Assembly (NCBI GenBank): GCA_946477805.1
Contig: CAMKZP010000032.1
Span: forward strand, 1-13,959
Direction: 5' to 3'
DNA: 13,959 bases
From: an uncultured Enterobacter sp.
GTDB lineage: Bacteria; Pseudomonadota; Gammaproteobacteria; Enterobacterales; Enterobacteriaceae
How positions within the stretch are numbered: the first letter of the stretch is position 1; each line of letters opens with the position of its first letter. The notes below the pieces were generated by a model, which was not told the DNA's origin, searched no databases, and saw only the letters and a list, made by a program, of their open reading frames with translations. The position numbers were made by a program, and so were the translations under genes. Shown in pieces: positions 1-5,883 of the stretch.

Positions 1-17
1 ATGTGTATAAGAGACAG
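1..17 (+). other. Tn5 mosaic-end / Nextera adapter remnant at contig edge
   Basis: The first 17 bases, ATGTGTATAAGAGACAG, are the last 17 of the 19 bases of the Tn5 mosaic end used in transposase-based (Nextera) sequencing libraries. Lying exactly at the window edge, they are most simply untrimmed adapter rather than a genomic insertion. They create a false ATG whose translation begins Met-Cys-Ile-Arg-Asp-Arg and runs to position 288, overlapping the true chiA start. Genomic sequence begins at about position 18. Confidence 0.93.
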
Positions 18-87
18 AAATAATATATTCGAACTGGTAGGAAGAGTTTGCTTATTTCTTAAAGTATCCTTCTGTAATTCATTTCAT

Positions 88-116
88 TTGAACCAGATCC
101 CTGTAGATATTACCTT
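88..116 (+). promoter_or_regulatory. Candidate chiA promoter in AT-rich leader
   Basis: Positions 18-175 hold no gene and are strongly AT-rich. The best sigma70-like pair I can find is TTGAAC (88-93) and TACCTT (111-116) with a 17-base spacer, which would give a leader of roughly 50 bases. In such AT-rich DNA a match of this quality can occur by chance. No CRP-type TGTGA/TCACA palindrome was seen. In E. coli the gsp/chiA region is silenced by H-NS, and the AT-rich character here would suit that, but this is inference. Confidence 0.22.
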
Positions 117-175
117 ATCCAATATTACATATGCGTTTAATAACTTAACGGATACTCGCTACAGGAATGTTGAAA

Positions 176-2596
176 ATGAAATTGAATCTCGCAACAAAAG
201 CTTTATTTTGTATGGGGCTGACGTGTGCCGCATTACCAGCATTTGCGCTGGAAGCATGGAGCGGTCAGGAAGGCGGCAGTACCTATGAAGTTATTTTTAA
301 TGGCGGTATTTATACTAATGCCTGGTGGGTAGGTGCAACAGACTGCCCGGGTAATGCTGCTGCCGACGAGGCTAATAACCCATGGCGTTTTGAACGTACT
401 GCTACCGCCGCAGAAATAAACCAATATGGTAATCCAACCACCTGTGATACAAGCGGTGGTACGGTAACCTACCCTGATTACAATAATAGTGCTGCTTATA
501 AGAAAGGCGACATTGTAACCTATAATAAGGCTACCTATAAATCTTTTGTCGACCAGAGTGCATATGGCTTTACTCCTGGTCAGGAAAACCCATGGGAAGC
601 TTATGCGACTGTCTCGCAGTGGTCATCTACTACCACCTATAATAAAGGTGATAAGGTTCAGAAAAACGGTCAGGAATATGAAGCTCTTTTTTATACCGTA
701 GGTGACGATCCTTCCATTGCTGGAAACCAAAACCCGACGGGTAATAATGGCCGGCCATGGAAACCGCTGGGTGCCGTTGTTTCTTATACTCAGGATCAGT
801 TGAACAAAGCGCCAGAATACAGTTCCTCTACGCTGTACGAAAACGGTACTCTGATCCGTTATAACGGTGGTAACTACGTCTCGCAGGCTAAAGTACAGAA
901 GGTGTCTCCTTCTGATACCAACCCATGGCGTATCTTCATCGACTGGACCGGCACAAAAGAGAAAGTTGGCACGCCAAAATCCGCGTGGCCTGCGCACGTT
1001 TATGCGCCATACGTAGATTTTACCCTGAACACGCAACCGGACCTGGCAAGCCTTGCACAAAACCAGGGCGTTACCCACTTCACCATGGCCTTTGTGGTGA
1101 GCAAGGATGCGGACACCTGCCTTCCGACCTGGGGTACTGCCTATGATATCAACAACTACGCGCAGTACAGCAAGATCAAGGCGCTGCGTGAAGCAGGCGG
1201 CGATATCATGGTTTCCATCGGTGGCGCGAACAACTCTCCGCTGGCAGCGTCCTGTAAGAATGTGAACGACCTGAAACAGCACTATTATGACATCGTGGAT
1301 AACCTCAACCTTAATGTTCTGGACTTCGATATCGAAGGGACCTGGGTTGCGGATCGCCCCTCCATTAATCGTCGTAACGAAGCGGTGAAAGCGGTTCAGG
1401 ACACATGGAAATCAGAAGGCCGTAGCGTCGGCATCTGGTTTACGCTGCCGATTCTGCCAACGGGTTTAACTGCTGAAGGCTTATATGTCCTCGAGGATGC
1501 AAAAGCGAAAGGTGTTGAGCTGGCGGGCGTTAACGTGATGGCAATGGACTATGGCAACAGCATTTGTCAGTCAGACGGTACAGAGGGCCAGAATATCCAC
1601 GGCAAATGTGCGACCTCCGCCATCGAAAACTTATCCAGCCAGCTGAAGCAGATCTTCACCGATAAGAGCGATGCTGAAATCAACGCCATGATGGGTACTA
1701 CCCCGATGATTGGCTACAACGACGTTCAGGGCGAAGTGTTCTATATGTCGGATGCGAAACTGGTGATGCAGGATGCAACAGACCGTGGTCTGGGTATGAT
1801 CGGTATCTGGTCTATGATGCGCGATCAGCCGGGCGTGGCTAAGCAGGTTTCTCCTGAGCACAGCGGTTTGACCGCAGAGCAGGCACCGCAGTATGCGTTT
1901 AGTGCAGTGTTTTCGCCGTTTACTCAAAGTAAATCGTCAGGTGATTTGCCAGGCGACGTCAAAGCAGTTTTTGTTGACGTTTTTGATGGTAGCCAACGTG
2001 TGAACGTCAACTTCGACAGAAGCAAGCTTAGCGGTTCAAATAAGTATCGCGTTGAAGTTGATGGGCAATATCTTTTCTCAACGGATGGCGGCCAAAACTA
2101 CTACAGCTATCGCTATAACTTTGGTGAGCAATCGTCTCTGCGCACAGGCGAAGTGAATAAAAAGCTTCATGCTGGATCTGTCGTAACCGCTATGCGAGCT
2201 GATACCGGGGAGGTGCTAGCCTCGCTTAATGTTACTGATGATATGTTGAACGGCAACAACCCGCTAGTGAGTAGTCCTGATGTCACGTCTCTGACTGTGA
2301 AGAAAGAGAATAATCAGCCAGTTGTATATGTTGATTTCGCTGCGGACAAAGTGGCTAAGGGAACTAACAGCGCCTATATCGTAAAAGTAATGGGCGATGA
2401 GAAAAACGGAAACTACGTATTCAGCTGTGAAAATGGAAACTGCAACTACTCAACAAGATCCACCAAAGGTACTATCACTACCGTAAAATCCGGTGATAAT
2501 GCCATTTCAGTGGGTGAAACAGTGGTAGTGGAACGTGTTGCTCCTAATCCTGCGACAATTGCGAAAGTGGTTGTTACACAAGATATGCTCAAATAA
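176..2596 (+). CDS. chiA: Secreted modular GH18 chitinase (ChiA, probable Gsp substrate)
   Basis: Hydrolyses beta-1,4 bonds in chitin outside the cell. The start at 176 is chosen over the in-frame ATG at 167 because AGGA (163-166) lies 9 bases upstream and the protein then opens with a clean Sec signal peptide (MKLNLATKALF..., cleavage near Ala-Phe-Ala at residues 22-24). It has 806 residues. Residues about 25-265 hold four repeated CBM5/12-like units, each with a [N/R]-P-W core (N68, N138, R193, N249). GH18 spans about 270-580, with the chitinase beta-strand SIGG and the catalytic motif ending DFDIEG: D383, D385 and the acid E387. The first Asp of the usual DxxDxDxE is Asn380. Residues about 590-692 and 700-806 are two related C-terminal modules. 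E. coli ChiA has the same general plan, the same neighbours, and is secreted by the Gsp system encoded here. Base composition is visibly lower in GC at both ends than in the catalytic part. Confidence 0.88.
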   Translation: MKLNLATKALFCMGLTCAALPAFALEAWSGQEGGSTYEVIFNGGIYTNAWWVGATDCPGNAAADEANNPWRFERTATAAEINQYGNPTTCDTSGGTVTYPDYNNSAAYKKGDIVTYNKATYKSFVDQSAYGFTPGQENPWEAYATVSQWSSTTTYNKGDKVQKNGQEYEALFYTVGDDPSIAGNQNPTGNNGRPWKPLGAVVSYTQDQLNKAPEYSSSTLYENGTLIRYNGGNYVSQAKVQKVSPSDTNPWRIFIDWTGTKEKVGTPKSAWPAHVYAPYVDFTLNTQPDLASLAQNQGVTHFTMAFVVSKDADTCLPTWGTAYDINNYAQYSKIKALREAGGDIMVSIGGANNSPLAASCKNVNDLKQHYYDIVDNLNLNVLDFDIEGTWVADRPSINRRNEAVKAVQDTWKSEGRSVGIWFTLPILPTGLTAEGLYVLEDAKAKGVELAGVNVMAMDYGNSICQSDGTEGQNIHGKCATSAIENLSSQLKQIFTDKSDAEINAMMGTTPMIGYNDVQGEVFYMSDAKLVMQDATDRGLGMIGIWSMMRDQPGVAKQVSPEHSGLTAEQAPQYAFSAVFSPFTQSKSSGDLPGDVKAVFVDVFDGSQRVNVNFDRSKLSGSNKYRVEVDGQYLFSTDGGQNYYSYRYNFGEQSSLRTGEVNKKLHAGSVVTAMRADTGEVLASLNVTDDMLNGNNPLVSSPDVTSLTVKKENNQPVVYVDFAADKVAKGTNSAYIVKVMGDEKNGNYVFSCENGNCNYSTRSTKGTITTVKSGDNAISVGETVVVERVAPNPATIAKVVVTQDMLK

Positions 2597-2617
2597 AACA
2601 TAGCGTTAAATGTTTTA
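2594..2617 (+). other. Small inverted repeat overlapping chiA stop
   Basis: TAAAACAT (2594-2601) and ATGTTTTA (2610-2617) are perfect reverse complements separated by 8 bases. The left arm begins with the chiA stop codon. The hairpin is AT-rich and weak and sits just before the strong terminator at 2621. It might protect the mRNA 3' end or assist termination, but could be chance. Confidence 0.4.
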
Positions 2618-2620
2618 TTC

Positions 2621-2656
2621 AAACCTGGGTCTGCCAAAAGCGGACCCAGGTTTTTT
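2621..2656 (+). terminator. Intrinsic terminator of chiA
   Basis: A 14-base-pair stem, AAACCTGGGTCTGC (2621-2634) with GCGGACCCAGGTTT (2640-2653), has one G-T wobble and a CAAAA loop, and continues into six T residues (2651-2656). This is a textbook Rho-independent terminator for chiA. It separates chiA from bfd-bfr transcriptionally. The A-run before the stem is too short for it to be strongly bidirectional. Confidence 0.93.
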
Positions 2657-2684
2657 ATATATGTTTTCAACCTTTATTCTTGCA

Positions 2685-2713
2685 TTGAATTGAGAACAAT
2701 AATCATTTATCAT
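2685..2713 (+). promoter_or_regulatory. Candidate bfd promoter
   Basis: TTGAAT (2685-2690) and TATCAT (2708-2713) are spaced by 17 bases and form a plausible sigma70 promoter about 25-30 bases before the bfd start. An overlapping alternative is TTGAGA (2690-2695) with GATAAT (2714-2719), spacer 18. Either -10 box lies inside the Fur-box-like palindrome, so a bound repressor would block RNA polymerase. Confidence 0.5.
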
Positions 2714-2723
2714 GATAATGTTC
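2694..2723 (+). promoter_or_regulatory. Fur-box-like palindrome upstream of bfd
   Basis: A 30-base near-palindrome runs from GAACAATAATCAT (left end, 2694) to ATGATAATGTTC (right end, 2723). The arms match except for one extra base on the left. It contains TGATAAT (2713-2719), the half-site of the Fur consensus, plus further AATAAT/TATCAT hexamers. bfd in E. coli is derepressed by iron starvation through Fur. The site here overlaps the likely -10 region, which fits Fur repression. The exact Fur register is uncertain. Confidence 0.6.
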
Positions 2724-2730
2724 CAGATTT

Positions 2731-2735
2731 AGGAG
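2731..2735 (+). promoter_or_regulatory. Ribosome binding site deciding the bfd start
   Basis: AGGAG lies 5 bases before the ATG at 2741. It selects that start over an in-frame upstream codon at 2690, which would place the promoter/Fur region inside the coding sequence. Confidence 0.85.
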
Positions 2736-2740
2736 TACGT

Positions 2741-2935
2741 ATGTATATTTGTTTATGCAACGGTATCAGCGACAAAAAGATCCGTCAGGCAGTGCGCCAG
2801 TTTCATCCACAATCTTTTCAGCAGCTTCGCAAGTTTATTCCCGTTGGAAATCAATGTGGTAAATGCATTCGCGCCGCTCGTGAGGTTATGCAGGACGAGT
2901 TAACGCAAATGCCGGAATTTAAAGAAATCGCCTGA
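2741..2935 (+). CDS. bfd: Bacterioferritin-associated ferredoxin Bfd
   Basis: A 64-residue [2Fe-2S] protein of the BFD family. In the cytoplasm it docks on bacterioferritin and passes electrons to the ferric core through the Bfr haem, so that stored iron is released as Fe2+. The four cluster cysteines are visible as C4-x-C6 and C39-x2-C42, the family pattern, and the length equals E. coli Bfd. It lies 72 bases upstream of bfr in the same direction, the usual pairing. The upstream Fur-like site suggests induction under iron starvation, when iron mobilisation is needed. Confidence 0.97.
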   Translation: MYICLCNGISDKKIRQAVRQFHPQSFQQLRKFIPVGNQCGKCIRAAREVMQDELTQMPEFKEIA

Positions 2936-2950
2936 GTCACACTCTTTTTT

Positions 2951-2978
2951 TTGACATCCCTGTTGCCCGTTCTACGCT
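2951..2978 (+). promoter_or_regulatory. Candidate internal promoter for bfr
   Basis: The bfd-bfr gap contains a perfect -35 hexamer TTGACA (2951-2956) and a weak -10, TACGCT (2973-2978), with a 16-base spacer. It could transcribe bfr independently of the Fur-like-controlled bfd promoter, which would make sense because Bfr (storage) and Bfd (release) are needed under opposite iron conditions. A consensus TATAAT also occurs at 3004-3009, but it overlaps the bfr start codon and is too far from the -35. A 6-base-pair inverted repeat, CGCTTC (2975-2980) with GAAGCG (2989-2994), lies just before the bfr ribosome binding site. Confidence 0.4.
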
Positions 2979-3007
2979 TCAATAAGTGGAAGCGGAGGGA
3001 CTATATA

Positions 3008-3484
3008 ATGAAAGGTGATGTTAAAATCATAAGTTATCTCAATAAATTATTGGGAAATGAGCTTGTCGCAATAAACCAGTATTTTCTCCACGCGAGAATG
3101 TTCAAAAACTGGGGCCTTAAACGTCTCAATGACGTTGAATATCATGAATCTATCGATGAGATGAAGCACGCTGATAAGTATATTGAGCGTATTCTCTTTC
3201 TGGAAGGTCTACCTAATCTTCAGGATCTGGGCAAACTTGGCATCGGCGAAGATGTCGAGGAGATGCTGCGTTCCGATCTGACGCTCGAACTGGAAGGAGC
3301 GAAAGATCTGCGTGAAGCCATCGCTTATGCTGACAGCGTTCACGATTACGTCAGCCGGGACATGATGATTGAGATCCTTGCGGATGAGGAAGGGCATATC
3401 GACTGGCTGGAAACCGAGCTGGATCTTATCGATAAGCTCGGCATCCAGAACTATCTGCAGGCGCAAATTCGTGACGAAGGGTAG
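3008..3484 (+). CDS. bfr: Bacterioferritin (haem-containing ferritin)
   Basis: A 158-residue subunit of the 24-mer bacterioferritin, which oxidises Fe2+ at a di-iron centre and stores it as a ferric mineral in the cytoplasm. All ferroxidase ligands are present at the E. coli positions: E18, E51, H54, E94, E127 and H130. M52, the axial haem ligand shared between two subunits, is also there. The start at 3008 is supported by GGAGGG (2994-2999) 8 bases upstream and by exact family length; a longer in-frame extension to 2951 lacks family support. It follows bfd by 72 bases. Its stop codon is 3 bases from the stop of the convergent gspO, so no terminator fits between them. Confidence 0.98.
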   Translation: MKGDVKIISYLNKLLGNELVAINQYFLHARMFKNWGLKRLNDVEYHESIDEMKHADKYIERILFLEGLPNLQDLGKLGIGEDVEEMLRSDLTLELEGAKDLREAIAYADSVHDYVSRDMMIEILADEEGHIDWLETELDLIDKLGIQNYLQAQIRDEG

Positions 3485-3487
3485 CTA

Positions 3488-4267
3488 TCACAGCGTTAGC
3501 CAGCAGAAGTAACCCCAGCTACATAATGCCAGCGCCGGACCGAAAGGGATGGCGCCGGTAAAACGTCTGTTTTTTAGCCACAGCAGCAGTCCGTAAAACA
3601 CCCCCAGCACTGAGGCAGCGTAGAGAATGACCGGCACACTGTGCCATCCGGTCCATGCGCCCGCGGCCGCCAGCAGTTTAAAATCGCCGAAGCCTATTCC
3701 TTCTTTGTGCCAAACCAGCCAAACCAGCCAGTAAATAAGCCACAAAATGAGATACCCGGCGATGGCGCCCAGTATGGCGTCTTCGCAAGGAATAGTTCCA
3801 GAGAGGACGTTGAAAAGCAGCCCGGTCCAGAGAAGGGGGAGGGTGAGCTTATCAGGCAATAAAAAGTGCTGTGAATCAATGACGCTCAGCGCCAGGGCAA
3901 ACCAGAAATAAAGAAAAAGCGCCAGCGCCAGGGGGAGTGATTCAGGATGAAGGGAATAGCAAAGCATGGCCATCAGCGCACAGCTGATTTCCAGCAAAAG
4001 GTAGCGCCATGACACGGGATGTTCGCAATGACGGCACTTCCCCTTTAGGCATAACCAGCTAAATAATGGGATATTGTCGTACCATGCCAGCGGCGTGCGG
4101 CACTGACAGCAGTGGGACGCCGGCAGCCAGAGATTGAAATCAGAAGACGCTTCATCAGCTGTGTGTTGGTCGAGCACCATCAACGGGAGCCGCCAGGTCA
4201 CCATTCCCATGGTGCTGCCCGCCACCAGACCGACAACGAAGAACAGTACGGTCAGCGCGCTATCCAT
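3488..4267 (-). CDS. gspO: Type II secretion prepilin leader peptidase / N-methyltransferase GspO
   Basis: Inner-membrane aspartyl peptidase (family A24) that cuts the positively charged leader from pseudopilins GspG-K and methylates the new N-terminus. It has 259 residues. The cytoplasmic zinc motif C53-x2-C56-x21-C78-x2-C81 lies in the N-terminal domain, followed by a series of hydrophobic helices. The catalytic aspartates are D131 (VIDSQ...LPD) and D195 in the G-F-G-D motif. It is the last gene of the operon and overlaps gspM by 8 bases. It is slightly longer than E. coli GspO. The complete tetracysteine motif argues for the full bifunctional enzyme. Confidence 0.95.
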   Translation of the reverse strand: MDSALTVLFFVVGLVAGSTMGMVTWRLPLMVLDQHTADEASSDFNLWLPASHCCQCRTPLAWYDNIPLFSWLCLKGKCRHCEHPVSWRYLLLEISCALMAMLCYSLHPESLPLALALFLYFWFALALSVIDSQHFLLPDKLTLPLLWTGLLFNVLSGTIPCEDAILGAIAGYLILWLIYWLVWLVWHKEGIGFGDFKLLAAAGAWTGWHSVPVILYAASVLGVFYGLLLWLKNRRFTGAIPFGPALALCSWGYFCWLTL

Positions 4268-4742
4268 TTTTTTTCACCTCAATGACCAGTCGTGTGAGCG
4301 TGATATTCTCAGCGGACGTTTTACTGGCGTGAAATTCCAGCGCTGCAATACGCAGCCCGTGATTAATCTGCATATCGCCCAGCCAGTGCACAAACTTTTC
4401 CATTTTGATGTCGCCAGCATTGACCTCAATTTCACCCGCGTTGACCTGTCGTACCGTGGCCTCTAATCCGGCTTTTTTCAGGCTGCTCCTGATAAGAGTG
4501 CCGGGTTTTCCTGCGACATTTTTTTCTGGCAGTAGACCCGCGGCGGCAACCTGTTTACTCAGCCAATCCTCGTCGCTGCGTAACTTTTGACAATGAGACT
4601 GCAGAGCTTCAATCTTCAGATCCAGCGGATGATAAAGGCCAAACCAGAAAACCATCATCAGGCTAACTGTGCCTGAGACGAGGATGAACCGTTGTTCATG
4701 GGGAGGCTTTTGCCTGAATATAGTCAGCACACGTTTAATCAT
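4260..4742 (-). CDS. gspM: Type II secretion inner-membrane platform protein GspM
   Basis: A 160-residue bitopic protein of the inner-membrane assembly platform that partners and stabilises GspL. A short cytoplasmic N-terminus (MIKRVLTIFRQKPPHEQ) precedes one membrane helix at about residues 19-37. A coiled-coil-prone stretch and a small alpha/beta periplasmic domain of ferredoxin-like type follow. Sequence conservation in this family is low, so the call rests mainly on topology, length and position between gspL and gspO. Overlaps of 8 bases on both sides suggest coupled translation and matched stoichiometry. Confidence 0.9.
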   Translation of the reverse strand: MIKRVLTIFRQKPPHEQRFILVSGTVSLMMVFWFGLYHPLDLKIEALQSHCQKLRSDEDWLSKQVAAAGLLPEKNVAGKPGTLIRSSLKKAGLEATVRQVNAGEIEVNAGDIKMEKFVHWLGDMQINHGLRIAALEFHASKTSAENITLTRLVIEVKKNG

Positions 4743-5883
4743 TTTTTATTATCCACATTCCCTGCTCATGCCTGTCGACCGTTAATGCAAACCCCAGGGT
4801 GTTCTCTTTTATAAACTGCTGTACCTGGCCCTCATCGCTGGCGAAGAGAAAAAGTTGCAAGGATTTTTGTTGCGAGTCGTAGCGCATTCCCTCGAGGGCT
4901 ATGCCGGGAAAGCGCGCCAGGCTTGCCTGTAGACGCAGCATCACCGTTAACGGTGCCGGCGATCGCTGTTGCAGCTGTTTAGGCAGGTAGGTTCGCAGAT
5001 TATTGCTGTGCCGGTTCTCTGGGATATAGCGCTGCCATTGTTGCGTCAGGTTGTTCTTGAGCTGCGCTTGTGTCGCGTCGAGCCGCCAATAGCAGGCGGC
5101 CTGAACGAGCAACGCCACGCTCGCCGCCAGGGCAACACCGCAGGCTGCGACGAGCTTAAGTCGCGCTGACCAGGCAGAAACCGCGACCGGTGGCCGGAGG
5201 CTGTCATGCAAAAGAGTCGCCGCATCTGCGTCACGATAAAGGGACATAATGTGGCATTCTGGCTTCTCTGTCGCATTCGGATGCGGGATCGGGAGGAGAC
5301 CATAGCTGGTTAGCTGCTGAGGAGGAAAACGCGTAAGCAGGTGAATAAGCCATGTTTCTGTCAGGCGAGAGACGTTGCCATTTTGCGTTCTGAGTAACCA
5401 TGCATCGCCGTCTTTTAGAACCGTCCAGCCGTCTTCCGCGGCTGGCAAACAGAGCGCATCCAGCGTCGCTTTTGTCACGGTCAGGCCGCAAGAGGACAGC
5501 GTGTTCAGCTCAGCCTCCAGCCACGCCTTATCGATACCCGCGACCGCGAGGGTTGTCCCTGCTCGGAAAAGTAACGTCCAGTGCAGGGAGGGGGCGTTTT
5601 CATCCAGCGTTTCATCAGCTAGCCAGTGCAGCTTGCGATCGGTCAGTTCGTAATTTTCGTCCGGGATCTGAAGCGTTCTGCATAGCGTTTTTTCTACAGG
5701 AATGAGCACGTGCGTTCGCCTGGCGGCAGGATGAGCGGCCAGCTCGGAAAGTTGCTCCCGCGGCAGCCGTTGGACCTCGCCGTGTTGGCTACCGTCATGA
5801 ATGACCCATTCCACCGATGCCTGCGGCTGGCTTCCCGTGCGAATGAGCAGCGTTGCTTCGCTGGCTACCCTTTTATTCTGCAT
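4735..5883 (-). CDS. gspL: Type II secretion inner-membrane protein GspL
   Basis: Links the ATPase to the membrane platform: the actin-like cytoplasmic domain of GspL recruits GspE, and its periplasmic domain pairs with GspM. With the start at 5883 it has 382 residues. About 1-240 form the cytoplasmic domain, 243-264 a single membrane helix, and the rest a coiled-coil and ferredoxin-like periplasmic domain. The start is uncertain. ATG 5883 has a GGA about 8 bases upstream and overlaps gspK by 11 bases. ATG 5892 (MANMQNKR...) and ATG 5937 are in frame but lack a good ribosome binding site, and 5937 would overlap gspK by 65 bases. The family identity is well supported by position and topology. 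Confidence 0.9.
   Translation of the reverse strand: MQNKRVASEATLLIRTGSQPQASVEWVIHDGSQHGEVQRLPREQLSELAAHPAARRTHVLIPVEKTLCRTLQIPDENYELTDRKLHWLADETLDENAPSLHWTLLFRAGTTLAVAGIDKAWLEAELNTLSSCGLTVTKATLDALCLPAAEDGWTVLKDGDAWLLRTQNGNVSRLTETWLIHLLTRFPPQQLTSYGLLPIPHPNATEKPECHIMSLYRDADAATLLHDSLRPPVAVSAWSARLKLVAACGVALAASVALLVQAACYWRLDATQAQLKNNLTQQWQRYIPENRHSNNLRTYLPKQLQQRSPAPLTVMLRLQASLARFPGIALEGMRYDSQQKSLQLFLFASDEGQVQQFIKENTLGFALTVDRHEQGMWIIKND

Noticed and set aside
1..288. 95-residue open frame on the + strand beginning MCIRDR
   Set aside because: It starts inside the Tn5 mosaic-end adapter, has no ribosome binding site, and overlaps chiA in another frame.
623..1282. 219-residue open frame on the - strand within chiA
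   Set aside because: It is an antisense shadow of the chitinase, rich in Arg and Val with no recognisable family or start signal. The + strand frame is clearly the GH18 protein.
2690..2740. Upstream extension of bfd from 2690
   Set aside because: It would make the promoter and Fur palindrome coding. The AGGAG-preceded ATG at 2741 gives exact family length.
3004..3009. TATAAT as the bfr -10 box
   Set aside because: It overlaps the bfr start codon, and the nearest good -35 (TTGACA at 2951) is 47 bases away. A transcript from it would lack the ribosome binding site.
3481..3522. Inverted repeat GTAGCT ... AGCTAC at the bfr/gspO junction as a bidirectional terminator
   Set aside because: The arms are only 6 bases, the loop is 30 bases, and neither side has a T-run.
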